Counted from the stretch's first letter, positions 41,921-53,990 are shown. The stretch is 64,000 nt of DNA from Ascarosepion bandense (GCA_037127315.1 JBBBDQ010001687.1:77001-141000); one strand, 5' to 3'. A program made the numbers and translations. Notes: generated by a model from the sequence alone, not told the origin.

Positions 41921-42351
41921 GATGCCTCCTCAACAGGTGTTTACTCGTGCAACCAGACTGGCAACTGGGTCCCACCCATTCACAGTCAGGTTAGCCAAAT
42001 GCAGACGACAATTCTACTCCTGCAGCTTCTTCTCTCGCACTTCCCGCCTGTGGAACTCGCTCCCGTATTCTTGCTTTCCTGACGGCTACAACCTCCAGAA
42101 ATTTAAATGCAAAGTCAATACTCATCTACTAACCACTGGACTCTAGCTCTCTCCCCTCCCCTGTATAACCTTCACTTTCTCTCCACCTATGTATCTGTCA
42201 TCGCACCTGCTTTCTCAGCTTTCTATTGTTCCTTTCTAACTAGCTTGTACTCCTCACTCTTTTCTAATTAATCTTTTTACATTTATGTAACCCCCTGCAC
42301 ATCAGTGGCGTTTCCGCCTTGCTCGGGGTGAAATGATTAAAAAAAAAAAAA
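41921..42351 (+). pseudogene. LINE-B C-terminus and 3' UTR
   Basis: Open frame 41922-42146: QVFTRATRLATGSHPFTVRL, FFSRTSRLWNSLPYSCFPDG, FKCKVNTHLLTTGL, stop. A typical 3' UTR follows and ends GCTCGGGGTGAAATGATTAA plus poly(A). The A paralogue lacks it, so it inserted after the gene duplication. 5'-truncated. Confidence 0.9.
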
Positions 42352-42509
42352 GTGCATATTTTTTTTAAAGTATTCTTCTTTATTTTTAAATTCAGGTTAA
42401 AATAGCATATTAAAGACTAAAAGGATATTATTTTAAACTTTACCGGTCTATGAAAGTATATACGTGACATTTTTTCGCAAATAATCTGTAAAAGATTTTC
42501 CTGTAACTT

Positions 42510-42832
42510 GTAAGGATGTGCGTTGTGGTGCATTGGATATCGGCTCGGAACGAGAAATCGGGGAGCCGAGTTCGAATTCCAGCTGAATTCATTGCCTTCA
42601 CTTACGCGCAAATACCCTTGGGAAAGGTATTAATCCGTCTATTTCTTCCAGTTATGGGTTAAATAACAGGACAGATTGGGTTCTATAGCCTTGGTCGGCA
42701 ACCAGTCTACCGCAGAAAGCAATGGCAACCTACTGCGGGATAGTATTCTGCCCAGTCAGTCATGTCTCTTTCGAGACATGATCGCCCAAGCGTGTATTAC
42801 GTATGGCACTTAACTGACTGACTGAACTTGTA
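42510..42832 (+). mobile_element. SINE-1, complete single-body copy
   Basis: GGATGTGCGTTGTGGTGCAT, box B GAGTTCGAATTCC, whole central domain, end ACTGACTGACTGA. A well-preserved reference copy. Confidence 0.88.
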
Positions 42833-42870
42833 ATCAAAAATAAACTGCTACATTCTAAACAAGTGGCAAG

Positions 42871-43064
42871 TGTTATGGAACTACCATCCAAACAACCATC
42901 TTTACAAAATTAAACCCATTCTAAGAGGATGGTATTATGGTATTTGATTTTCTTGGCAGGAATAATGTGTTATGGAACTACCATCCAAACAACCATCTTT
43001 ACAAAATTAAACCCATTCTAAGAGGATGGTATTATGGTATTTGATTTTCTTGGCAGGAATAATT
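42871..43064. repeat. exact-looking 97-bp tandem duplication
   Basis: TGTTATGGAACTACCATCCA starts at 42871 and again at 42968; the two copies read the same by eye through GGCAGGAATAAT. Either very recent or an assembly duplication. Confidence 0.92.
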
Positions 43065-43317
43065 TGTCCAATCAGAATCGATCATTTCTCCAAAAAAGAA
43101 TATCTGCATGAATTCAGGGTATGTCAAAGGGTATTTACCGTAAAACGTACTCTAACCGTTTGCAAGTTGTATCGCTCGCTGTCCGTTAACGATTCTATGA
43201 CATGACTAGTCTAAAGAAGTCCTTAAATAAAATAAAAGTAGTGACTATCCTAGTCAACAAATTATAGTATCACATCACACCGTTCTAAAGACATAGCTGG
43301 GTAAGTGATTTTCTAAG

Positions 43318-43500
43318 TGAAACTTAGATGTGGCACAAAGCCAAAAGTTTGGAGCACCAGTGAGGATAGAACTTACAACTCAATTGTAGCGAGACAAGCT
43401 TGTTAACCTTTACATCACGTTGAGCAGGCCAAATTGGTGTAGCACAAGGCCGAAAATATGGAGCATTCAGTGAAGACCGAACTCTCTGTAAATTTAATCC
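43318..43500 (-). mobile_element. SINE-2 fragment(s)
   Basis: Minus-strand GTTAACAAGCTTGTCTCGCT and the CTTTGTGCCACATCTAAG end. A second partial end (GGCCGAAAATATGGAGCATT) follows at 43440-43480. Confidence 0.55.
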
Positions 43501-43991
43501 ATTGGCTTTCAATTAAAGCTAATTTTAAAGCTTGAAGATAACAAATTTATTTTTAAAATTTCAATTTAAATTTAGTTATAGGAAAATGTCTGGAGGTAAC
43601 TAAATAAAACTGTTATTATCTCATATGCTCATGTAATTAGTTTAAACTGATGTCTGCAATTCTGTTTTTATTTGTCTAAACTTTAATTAGAAACTAAAAA
43701 TGAGAAAACTTAAAAGTTTTATTGATGTTTTAGAAAAGTTCCATTTTTTTATCTTAAATCAAGAACATATGAACTTTAACATATATCTCCTTTGATGTCT
43801 GTTTAAATTGGCGCCTCCTTTTCCCCACAAATGTTAATTGCTAGAATATTTCTGAGTTTTTATTTCAAATAAAGAAAATGAAACTTTAATCCAAATAGTC
43901 ACATTATATTTAAAAAGTGGTGCGTTTAAACAATAGGCCAATCCTTCTTGTGTCATTTTAAAATTATGTCTGATTTTTTCATTTCTTTAAA
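43501..43991. other. AT-rich intergenic DNA, no gene seen
   Basis: No motif or repeat partner recognised except general similarity to 44880-45180 (TTTATTTGAA, TTAAACTGA), possibly a very old repeat. Confidence 0.4.
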
Positions 43992-44876
43992 CCAAGAGTC
44001 GGCAACCTTTTGGAGAGTGAGGGCCAAAAAGCTATGTAGAATCATGGAGGAGGGTCAAACAGCTATGGCTCTAGTGTCATTGAGGAGAATCATGTTATTA
44101 AATATGTGAATAAATTTTCTATGTGTATGAAGAAATCAAGGATTCCTTATAATTTAATTGTATTTAAACAATATTACTTATTTTACTACAGAAATAACCA
44201 AAAAAAAGCAAAAATACAAACACATTTAACAAAAATATCTTTATTTTATTGTAGGAATAAAACTAGTATCGCAATCTACAAAAAAGAAGCAAATTTCTTA
44301 CTACAGACGAAATACAATTAGAAATGTAAGTGATTTAATGAGACATTTGTTTCTGCTTAATGTGCGATAACCTCTCTACATCAGGTGAAATATTTGTTGA
44401 TGACAGGAGCAAAACATCATCCAGGTGTTCATCACACAATCTTGTTATCAAATGACTTTTAGTATACTTCATTTTGGAAAAAAGTTGTTTACAAGCATAT
44501 GTATTTCCAAATAATGACATCATCAGTTTCGCATTAGCCATGATTTTTTTTATATTTTCGGTTGCAAAACATATTTTATATTCATTTAAGAGTGCCCACT
44601 CACGAAAGCAATTTCACAGAAAAAGTGAAAGTGAGGCCGTACGCTAATTTTGGCGATCCCTACAAATAAAAAATAAAAGTAAAACACATTCTCCAGGTAA
44701 AAAGAAATAATCTTTTTAATTTCGACGCAATATATTCAGACTATCAACTGTCACTTTGGTTTGGTTTACCTGTATTTATAGGTTATGTATTATAGAGTAA
44801 GGTAGAGGGCTGGACAAGATTTACTCAAGGGCCGGATGTGTCCTGTGGGCCAGGGGTTGCCAATCGCTGCTCTGAA
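43992..44876 (-). mobile_element. hAT-family element, internally deleted
   Basis: Ends read AGAGTCGGCAACCTTTTGGA (left) and GGGGTTGCCAATCGCTGCTCT (right), the imperfect GTCGGCAACC-type inverted termini of hAT elements; CCGGATGTGTCCTGTGGGCC lies just inside the right end. It contains only a transposase C-terminal piece. A clean 8-bp target duplication was not found. Confidence 0.75.
44335..44541 (-). pseudogene. hAT transposase C-terminal dimerisation fragment
   Basis: 68 aa with MSLFGNTYACKQLFSKMKYT, SHLITRLCDEHLDDVLLLSS and DVERLSHIKQKQMSH. This matches the hAT/ZBED/GTF2IRD2-like C-terminal dimerisation pattern (YxCExxFSxMKxxKS...RLTDEHL). The RNase-H-like catalytic part is missing upstream. 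Confidence 0.8.
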
Positions 44877-45290
44877 CTATGATTTGAAAAGTTAAAAGGT
44901 CGATGAAAAATATTGGAAAATTTCCAAGTTTTTATCTGAATTCAAGAAAAATGGTTACAACATAGGAAGAAAAAAGTTTAATCCATATTTGCATGGTGTC
45001 AGTTTAAACTGACACTTGCGTTTTTTTAAATCCTATATTTAAAAGTGTAATTATAAACCATAATTTTGAAAAGTGAAAATTTTACTGAAATATGCTGCAA
45101 AATTACTAAATTTTTATTTGAAATTAAAATGAAGAAAGAAAGCATCAGAGTAGGGGGGTTTCTGATATTCTATCTAATGCAGTTTATTTAAACACATTCA
45201 CAAGCTTATCAATAAAAATAACTTCAGAAAAAACAATATAAACTTGTTCTTTCATTTTCATAATGGCATGTTCCATCTATTAATTTTACT
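44877..45290. other. AT-rich intergenic DNA, no gene seen
   Basis: No supported feature. Confidence 0.4.
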
Positions 45291-45763
45291 AGCAGTATAG
45301 CCCGGCGTTGCTCGGGTGTAATGAAAGCTTTAAAACTAATCCATGGTCCTGGAGTTCAGACTATTTGGACGTTGGCACGAAAGACTTAAAAAGCAATAGT
45401 TGTTTCCAGTTTAAGCGAAACCGTACACTGAAAGAAAAATAAATGGATGTAAGTCAAATTTTGATTTCCTGGTATTGATTTATATATATATATATATATA
45501 TTATCGATTTTCTGCACTATTGTAAGAACTGCAACCTTGAAACTTCTGAATATCGTTTCTTATGTCTTTGTCTATGAGTGTATCAAATTTGATTAAAATT
45601 GGACCATTCCTTCGATAACCCGATTTTTTAGATTATCGATTTTCGATATTTATCGGGGGTACCTCGACACAAAACCTAGCTAAGAGCACTCGCAGACGCT
45701 TATAGTACAACTGTGTAAATTTTCAAGAAAATCGGTTGAGCTATTTCGGAGTCTATAGGTAAC

Positions 45764-45817
<54 letters not shown>

Positions 45818-45842
45818 CATTCCATTTATAAATAAGTTTAGA
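45291..45842 (-). mobile_element. non-autonomous Helitron, complete (552 bp)
   Basis: Minus strand: TCTAAACTTATTTATAAATG begins at 45842 with host A, and CTGCTAG ends at 45291 with host T. Hairpin CCCGAGCAACGCCGGG is near the 3' end. (CA)n 45768-45816 and (TA)n 45480-45501 sit at the positions seen in the other copies. Confidence 0.88.
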
Positions 45843-46365
45843 TTTCTTCGTTAGCAAATGTATCAGCCAGCCATAATTTACCGGCTATTTCATGTTAGGA
45901 AGATTAATACGTTTTAACCTTCCAGTAGCACCGATACTAATATTAGCATTGAGCGTAGCCATTGATACACTAACGACGAATGCGAATATAGAAAGACAAG
46001 ATACACGACTGTAACAAACAAAACATTTAATAAGGCAAACAAATAACATATACATATTAAAAGGATTTACATATGTCCCAAAACAAATGATCCAAAGGAA
46101 CGAGGGTTTTTACAGAACGAGGACAAAGAAATAACATACCAACTTTGTCTGTCTGTGGATAAGTGAACAGAAATTACATTTTTCTCGACGCTGTGCACAT
46201 GCTGACCAGTTTCCACTGGGGGCCAGGAAAGTAAAGAGGTCGATCCTCGAAAGAACGGAAGCGAAGAAGATAAAAAAAGGACAGAAGAGTTCTCCTCTCT
46301 AAGGGGCTGAACTTCCATGAGCTCATCCTAAGGGAAGCAACTGTAGTCTCCCTACAACAGTGTAC
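45843..46365. other. no gene seen
   Basis: 46067-46318(-) gives an 83-aa frame with no known motif. Less AT-rich around 46190-46320 but unassigned. Confidence 0.35.
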
Positions 46366-47209
46366 ATAAAAATTAACATCTCATAAACCTCAATTCACCC
46401 ATTAACCATGAAAATGTTATAAGATACAAATATTTTCTTTTCTTCTTTGTATTCGTTTCACCCCAAGTAAGGCAATAAAGTCACTAAAAGACAAAGTTTT
46501 ACCGAGTGTGAGAGAATATATATATAGGGATAGGCAATTAAGAATTAAAATCAACCTTCTTCTTCACCTTTACAAAAATTCAAAATGACGTGTGAAATAC
46601 TGTTTTTTCCCAAAAAGAAAAATGACTGAGCATCTGCTTAAAGAAAGAGTTGAAATCAGATTTCGTAAGTAGGTGTCAAAATGGATTTTTGACCAATGGG
46701 AGCGATTTGCAAAATCCAAAAGGACCTAGCGAATAAGTGCGAAAAATCTAGATTACAATAAAAAGATTTCATCAGCGTCATTCAGTCAGATGAAAGTAGC
46801 GAGAAAGACAACACTAAAATGTAGCTTCAGCTTCAAATCGACCCGGAAATAAGGTCAGGTCGCACCTTGCTCTCTCCTTCTTTCCCGTGTACTGGTTTTC
46901 TTTACTTATTCTTCTCTATCCAAAAATAAAATTTAACATCTGTTAAACGTCAATTCACCCGTTAACCATGAAAATGTTATAAGATATAAATATTTTCTTT
47001 GTAATCGTTTCACCCCATGTAAGGCAATAAAGTCACTAAAAGACAAAATTTTACCGAGTGTGAGAGAATATATCTGTAGGGATAGGAAATTAAGAATTAA
47101 AATCGACCTTCTTCTTTACTTTTACAAAAATTCACAATGACGTGTGAAATCCGGGTTTTTCCCAAATAGAAAAAGAATGTGTTTAAAGAAAAAGTTGAAA
47201 CCAGATTTC

Positions 47210-47210
<1 letters not shown>
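46366..47210. repeat. unknown repeat of about 560-bp period, 1.5 tandem copies
   Basis: AACATCT(C/G) ... CAATTCACCC and AACCATGAAAATGTTATAAG start copies at 46366 and 46926. The unit continues through TTTCACCCCAAGTAAGGCAA, AAGTCACTAAAAGACAAA, GGGATAGGCAATTAAGAATT, TCAACCTTCTTCTTC and TTCAAATCGACCCGG to TTCTTCTCTATCCAAAAATA. The second copy is interrupted by (TATC)n. A second locus is at 51976-52950. LTR-like origin is possible, unproven. Confidence 0.75.
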
Positions 47211-47272
<62 letters not shown>

Positions 47273-47282
47273 ATGCTGTTCA

Positions 47283-47351
<69 letters not shown>

Positions 47352-47352
47352 C
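47211..47352. repeat. (TATC)n microsatellite in two blocks
   Basis: Pure tetranucleotide runs at 47211-47271 and 47284-47352 with a short AATGCTGTTCA spacer. Confidence 0.97.
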
Positions 47353-47624
47353 AGTTTGTTTTTCTTGTTCTGTTCATATCTGCTCTGAGTTACATTATAA
47401 AATACTTCCATCTCTACGGATAAATTTTTCAATAAAATAATTACTTACTGTTATTGAGTAAAAAGAACTGTCCAGCAATTTTGATGTCTCAGGAATCTTT
47501 TGGTGAATTTAAAGTTGTAAATTTAGTCGCCTGACTGACTTGACATATAATAAAATAATATCCTCCCTCTGTAAATTTGTTTACGTAAAATGTTATTTAT
47601 CGGGCTGCTTTTTTTTTTTTTTTT

Positions 47625-48168
47625 TTTCCGACTCGAAACGAGACACCGGAGAGCTGAGTTCGAATTCCAGTTCATTGCATTCACTAACGCGCAAATACTC
47701 TTGGGAAAGATATTAATCCGCTGCTTTTCCCCCAGCTAGGGGTTGGCAACCAGTCTACCGCAGAAAGTAATGGCAACCTACTGCGGAAAAATCTTCTGCC
47801 TAGTCACTTATGTCTTATCCAAGCGTGTATCACGTGTGGCACTGAACTGACGGATTGTATATGATAGTTAGAAACATAAGGTTCTACTGGGCAGAAAATG
47901 GGGGATCGGTTTTCTATTCTTATGAAGTAATAAACTGATCCCCACTAATCGCTACTTATTAACATAATAATATAATGTAATCCGTCTCTTCTCCCTCCAG
48001 CTATGAGTTGGATAGTAAGACAGATTGGGTTTTATAGCTTTGGTTGGCAACTCGTCTACTGCAGAGAGTAATGGCAACGTACTGCGGGAAAATCTTCTGT
48101 CTAGTCAGTCATGTCTCGAAAGAGACTTGATCGCCCAATCATGTCTCACGTATGGAACTTAACACATG
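47625..48168 (+). mobile_element. SINE-1, two bodies with hairpin linker
   Basis: Part of the tRNA head (GAGTTCGAATTCCAG at about 47654), body with deletions to 47860, hairpin 47899-47944, second body 47975-48165. Confidence 0.75.
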
Positions 48169-48699
48169 GAATTTTATTCATATGTTTCTTCTCTCGAGAA
48201 TGACAATAAAAAACTCGAAAACTATTCTATTACAATCCTTTAAACACGCGGTTTTTGTGGGTGCGTTTGTTGAACTTTGTGAAATGCTTAATAATTTAAA
48301 AGCTTACCTATAGAACAATTCTGTAAATGAAAAGGGTGATTGGCAGGTAACCCTTGAGTTGCGAAGACGTTCATTGATAAACCGAGGACAGCGTTTCAGG
48401 TCTGATAAGGGCAAACGAAGGATTTTATCTTGGAAATGTATCGTCTATTAAGATAACGATGATAGTAAGTTCTAAAAAGTGTATCTGTTAAAAGATATGC
48501 GATGCTTAGTCGTCTTAGTAGTGAGTATGTGTCGACAAACACGAGATGTCATGTCCTCATCACGTGACAAATCATAGGGTAGAGATCACTAGGTCTTCTT
48601 TAAAAGATATCGACGAAGAATCGAATACCAATGTTCATTTCATTGACAAATGTTGCTTATCTAATAGGTGGCGAAACTCATTTTCGATATCTAAATTTT
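48169..48699. other. no gene seen
   Basis: Intergenic, no motif recognised. Confidence 0.4.
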
Positions 48700-50540
48700 A
48701 AATGAATTTTGAAAAATAAAAAATGTTCTCTTGAAACTTTTATTTTAGTTTTAATTGAAAGCTAAATGACTAAATTTACTATTTCCAAGAAGTAGAATAC
48801 TCTGGTGTATTTCAAACAAAAACTATATTAGTTGGAATCTAAAATTTTTCAATTTTTTTAATCTTACAATTTTTCGGACATTTTTAAGCGATCGACACAT
48901 TTGTAAACAAAAGTTAATTTTCGGTTTTAAAAATCTTGCAAAAATAAAATTTACATCTGTGACACATTATTTCTGAAAAATTAGCAAATTTTATGTTAAA
49001 TTAATCTGATTTACACAAGTATTACTTATTGATAGCGTGGAATTTAAAATAAAACTATTTCTTAATCACAGAGTTGAACTTTTTGACCTGTTCGCCGTAT
49101 ATCAAACGTGTTGACAGGTTGTCAGATTAGAGATAAGATAAGTGCATGGCGGTCACAAGTGACAAAATTGAACAAATTTTTTCCAGTTAAGAGGAGAAAA
49201 CTTTGATCTTTTAATTTGCACGCAAAAATTATCATTTAAAAAAATAACTTCAAATACGCACACAAAAAAAAATTTAAAAATTATTTTAAAAATAGGGAGG
49301 CCAATCGATTTGTATTAAACTTTTTAATTTTCGATTGCTAAATATTATCTTCACTTAATTAGTTTTTAAGCTAACCCCAACAAATCTTTAAAGCATTTTC
49401 AAAATAATTTTGAAACTTTATAAATTATTATACTATGAACAATTCTTTTAAAATTTCATTAGTATTAGAAAAAAAGTTTTTTTTAGACTGTAATGTCCTT
49501 AATTTTTAATATTTATTCAAGCAATTAAAAGCTTATCAAATTAAATAATATACGATTTTTTATTGTATTTTTTATTTTCCTCTTCGGGACAGATTTTCAG
49601 ATATTGATCCAAAACTTAAAATTTTAAAAAAATAGATGATTTTTTTTTAATCATTTCACCCAGAGCAAGGCAGAAATGCCACTGATGAGCGGAGGGCTAC
49701 ATAACTGTAAAAAGATTAATTAGAAAAGAGTGAGGAGTACAAACTATTTAGAAAGCTGAGAATGCAGGTGCGATGACAGATACATAGGTGGAGAGAAAGG
49801 GAAGAATATACGGGGGTGGGCAGAGAGCTAGAGTCCAGTGGTTAATAGATGAGTATTGACATTGCATTTAAATTTCTGAAGGTTTTCAGGAAAGCAAGAA
49901 TATGGGAGCGAGTTCCACAGGCGGGAAGTGCGAGAGAAGAAGCTGCAGGAGTAGAATTGTCGTCTGCATTTGGCTAACCTGACTGTGAATGGGTGGGACC
50001 CAGTTGCCAGTCTGGTTGCACGAGTAAACACCTGTTGAGGAGGCACCAGTGACTTAAGTTCGTCCGAGCAGAAGCCATGAAAGTATTTATAGAACAGACA
50101 AAGGGAGGCCACATTTCGACGGTGGGGAAGTGGCTGCAGTCGAGCCGCCAGATCAGTACCTATCACATTACAGACTCCTTTGGAGCCTGTCGAGAACATT
50201 GAGGAGAACGGCAGGAGCGCCTGACCATAAATGGCAGCAGTACACCATGCACGGACGGATGGCTGACTTGTATAGATTCCCCTATGAGTCTTGCGTTTAA
50301 CTAATAAACCATTTACCGCAACAAAGTAGAATTTATTAAAATTTCATGAATTTACGCGGAGTGTGGGTAACAGATGTAAAAAAAATATATATTTTTACCA
50401 AGACTTTTAAAAAAATAATAATTTCAAAAATAATTTCCTTTATTTCTGAATGAGTACTGAAAGTTTCATTAAAATCCGACAATTATTTGATTTTTTTAGA
50501 GAATTTCCTAAATGTGTTTGTCACCGGAAAAAAAAAGTGA
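48700..50540. repeat. unknown dispersed repeat, inverted partner of 8860-10065
   Basis: Reverse-complement match to the copy at 8860, split by the LINE-B at 49642-50280. Matching strings include AATACTCTGGTGTATTTCAA, AGCGATCGACACA, GTTAAATTAATCTGATTTAC, AAACGTGTTGACAG and TTTGTCACCGGAAAAAAA. Confidence 0.65.
49642..50280 (-). pseudogene. LINE-B C-terminus and 3' UTR, minus strand
   Basis: Poly(T) and AATCATTTCACCCAGAGCAA at 49642. The frame 50199-49828 reads LPHRRNVASLCLFYKYFHGF, LKSLVPPQQVFTRATRLATG, TSRLWNSLPYSCFPENLQKF, NTHLLTTGL, very close to the copy at 41922. Upstream, 50200-50275 holds frame-broken IRPCMVYCCHLWSGAPAVL-type text. 5'-truncated. Confidence 0.88.
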
Positions 50541-50549
50541 GTGATGTAA

Positions 50550-50862
50550 TATTCAGTCAGTCAGTTAAGTGCCATACGTGAAACACGCTTGGGCGATCAT
50601 GTCTCGAAAGAGACAGGACTGACTGGGCAGAAGATTATCCCGCAGTAGGTTGCCATTGCTTTCTGCGGTAGATTGGTTACCAGCCAAGGCTATAGAACCT
50701 AATCTGTCCTGTTATTTAACCCATAACTGGAGGGAAGAGACGGATTCATACCTTTCCCAAGTTTATTTGCGCATAAGTGAATGCAATGAATTCAACTGGA
50801 ATTTGAACTCGGCTCCCCGATTTCTCGTTCCGAGCCGATATCCACTGCACCAGAACGATACA
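50550..50862 (-). mobile_element. SINE-1, minus strand
   Basis: CAGTCAGTTAAGTGCCATAC through AACCCATAACTGGAGGGAAG to GATATCCACTGCACCAGAAC; single body, complete. Confidence 0.85.
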
Positions 50863-50900
50863 GATATATTTTATTTATATCTGAATTATTACTCCCTCCC

Positions 50901-51207
50901 TATATATATATATATATATATATATCCGAGTGAATACAGAACGAAGAAAGAATTTTTACAACGTCCAAAACATTAATTTAAAACAGTGCTCCATATATAA
51001 TATATAGAGCTGTGAATATTTATTATAAATTATATTTTAGAACATGTACTAATTTTTTTTTTATATTATAATTTTTTGTATATTATGTACATATTCTAAA
51101 ATATAATTTATAATAAATATTCACAGCTCTATATATTATATATGGAGCACTGTTTTAAATTAATGTTTTGGACGTTGTAAAAATTCTTTCTTCGTTCTGT
51201 ATTCACT

Positions 51208-51255
<48 letters not shown>
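50901..51255. repeat. foldback with 126-bp arms, TA runs at both ends
   Basis: ATCCGAGTGAATACAGAACG at 50924 is mirrored by CGTTCTGTATTCACTCGGAT ending at 51212. Arms 50924-51049 and 51087-51212 are nearly perfect and the loop is about 37 nt. (TA)n flanks at 50901-50923 and 51213-51255 extend the pairing. Confidence 0.95.
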
Positions 51256-51259
<4 letters not shown>

Positions 51260-51975
51260 AAGTAAAGAACAGCTGAAAAAAGTATTTTTAATTTAACATG
51301 TTTCACTTTAACTAGCTTCTTTAGAGATTTTTTTTAAAGACGAATGATTTAAAAATCTTTTTAAAATCCAAAAAATAGTATGCTCATTGAGGTATGATTT
51401 CATTGGTCAGATACGTGTCACGTGTGATAAAGCAATGGATGAATATTGAATGTAGAGAAAAATTCTGTCTAATTAAGTGTATGCTACGTAATAAAAACAT
51501 TAGATGTTTGTCATGAATGTAATTGATGTGGAGGCAAAAGTGGGTCGACGGAAATATAACACGGAACACGAGGTGTGGGTTAAAGAAAGATGGATTTACA
51601 GGAAATGTTACAAAGAAGAAGGTAGAAATAAGCAGAACTTATGAATCCAGTATCGTCCTTGGTAGTCGACTGCGGTCAGGCGCACAGTGCTACTGTCTGT
51701 TCCCCCACTACGGCTATCACACACCTATTAATAGAGCAGTGGGTGAGTCCATGTTGAGGTGAGTCTGGGTTCCACAACAGTAATGTATGCCTTATTTTAC
51801 ATATTAATTTTACCGGCTCATAAACGCATGCGTACATACATGATTCTCTCATTAAAAAAAAGAAAGAAAATCGTTTCATCGTTTGACATTTGTATTCAAT
51901 ACTTTCTTCCTATTTTAAACGGAAGTGTATTTCGTTGCTGTCATTCACAGTTACTAACGTTACCGATATCACTTA
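51256..51975. other. no confident gene
   Basis: 51590-51780 has mixed composition with short frames on both strands and no known motif. AT-rich elsewhere. Confidence 0.35.
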
Positions 51976-52950
51976 TACTGTAGAGATAAGAAATTAAGAA
52001 TTAAAATCAACCTTCTTCACTTTTATAAAAATTCACAATGACGTGTGAAATACTGGTTTTTTCCCAAAAAGGAAAAAAGGATTGACCATCTGCTTAAAGA
52101 AAAAGTTGAAACCAGATTTCGCAAGTAGGTGCCAATATGATTTTTGACGAATGGGAGCGACTTGCAAGATAAAAAAGGACTTGAGTAAGTGCGAAAAATC
52201 TAAATTACAATAAAAAGACTTCATCAGCGTCAGCCAGTCAGTCAGATGGAAGCAGCGAGAAAGACAACACTAAAATGTAACTTCAAAGTTTCAGCTGTTC
52301 AAAGTTCAAATCGACCCGGAGATAAGGTCAGTTCGCACCTTGTTCTCTCCTTCTTTCCCGTGTACTGATTTCCTTTACTTATTCTTCTCCATCCAAAAAT
52401 AAAATTTAACATCTGGTAAACGTCAATTCACTCAATAGCCATAAAAATGTTATAAGATATATTTTTTTCTTCTTTGTACTCGTTTCACCCCATGTAAGGC
52501 AATAAAGTCACTAAAAGACAAAATTTTACCAAGTGTGAGAAAATATATATGTAGGGATAGGAAATTAAGAATTAAAATCAACCTTCTTCTTAACTTTTAC
52601 AAAAATTCACAATGACCTATGAAATCCTAGTTTTCTCAAATAGAAAAAGGATTGACCATGTGCTTAAAGAAAAAGTTGAAACCAGATTTCGTGAGTAGGT
52701 GTCAATATGATTTTTGACCAATGGAAGCGACTTGCAAGACGAAAAAAATACTTCGCGAGTCAGTGCGAAAATATCTAATGACAATAAAAGGCTCAGATCA
52801 GCGCCAGTCAAGAAGAGTCAGATGGGAGCAGCGAGACACAACTGAAATGTAACTTCAACTTCAAATCGACCCGGTCAGGTCGCTCATTGTCTTCTTTCTC
52901 TTTCCTTCTCGTGTGCTGATTCATTTTACTTCTTCTCTATCCAAAGACAT
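51976..52950. repeat. second locus of the 560-bp unknown repeat, about 1.7 copies
   Basis: GATAAGAAATTAAGAATTAA (51981) and GATAGGAAATTAAGAATTAA (52556) begin equivalent parts. CAAATCGACCCGG occurs at 52309 and 52863. The internal AATAAA(A/G)G near 52210 and 52787, followed by CAGCG, resembles a poly(A)-signal region. Confidence 0.75.
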
Positions 52951-53350
52951 TCCTACTGAATACATACATACGTACGTATGCATATGCTCTTTCAACAATT
53001 ACTACTACGAACATTTTCTACAAATCTTGATACCTTTAACTTCGTCATTGAACATTGATTCCTACGAATTCTCTTTAATCTTTCCTTTTAATAAATGTCT
53101 TTTTTAAAATGTATATTTTATTCTTACACTATTCCACACATTCCAATCTGCTGACAACCAACCTTCTAATGATGATAATTCTGATGATAATTCTGGATAA
53201 ATCTTGGAGTTCGACTATGTATGACACAAGGCCGAATTAAAGGGACTTCCAGGATTGAGAATCACGAGCAAAGAAACAGCATAGACTAAATGGTAACGTC
53301 TAGCCATTTCAGCTGTAAAATGATGAGACCTTGCCACCAATCTAGTCAGA
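52951..53350. other. no gene seen
   Basis: Intergenic; a worn SINE-2-like end (GACACAAGGCCGAATT) at 53222-53240. Confidence 0.4.
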
Positions 53351-53560
53351 TCTAGTGAGACAATTAAGTGCCATACGTGACACGATTAGGCGATCATGTC
53401 TCGAAAGAAACATAACTGACTGGCAGAAGATTTTCCTATAGTATGTTGCCATTATTTCCTGCGGTAGAATGGTTGCCAACCAAGGCTATAGAACACAATC
53501 TGTTTTGCTATTTAATCCATAGCTGGAGGGGGAAGCGACGGATTAGTACCTTTTTCATCT
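53351..53560 (-). mobile_element. SINE-1 body, minus strand, degenerate
   Basis: AATTAAGTGCCATACGTGAC, GCGATCATGTCTCGAAAGAA, TGCGGTAGAATGGTTGCCAA, TAATCCATAGCTGGAGGG. Confidence 0.7.
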
Positions 53561-53990
53561 CTTGTCCATCCAGCTGGGTTAGAGTGCGCTTAAATTCATA
53601 AAATCTAGCGACCACAGAGGGAAGTTCATCCGAGCAATTACCATGAAAATATTTATAGAAAAAGCCCAGGGAAGTTACGTTATCGTGATGGGAAAGTGAA
53701 TGAAACCGAGATGCTATGGTAGGGACGATAACATTGCAGATTGTTCTTTGTATTTCATCAAAAATCTCTAAATGCATATCAGAGGCAACAAACAAGATGT
53801 TGCAGTAATATTCGATGCATGGACGAATGGTAGATTTATAAATATATCAAAAAATATTTAGGAGAAAAAAAATGTCTGGCACCAGACAGAGAATCAAACT
53901 TTCCTTGCAGCGAACTGATCGATTTTTTAAACATAATCTTTCAACTTCATGTTTATTTTCATTTGTTGCAAGTCTGGACAACCAGCGAAA
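53561..53990 (-). pseudogene. LINE-B fragment, minus strand, old
   Basis: Frame 53795-53508: IFDEIQRTICNVI, SLSHHDNVTSLGFFYKYFHG, DELPSVVARFYEFKR. Upstream, to about 53990, frame-broken equivalents of the IYKSTIRP and RKFF regions. More diverged than other LINE-B copies. Confidence 0.8.

Noticed and set aside
47144..47440. YLSI-repeat protein frames
   Set aside because: Pure translation of the (TATC)n microsatellite.
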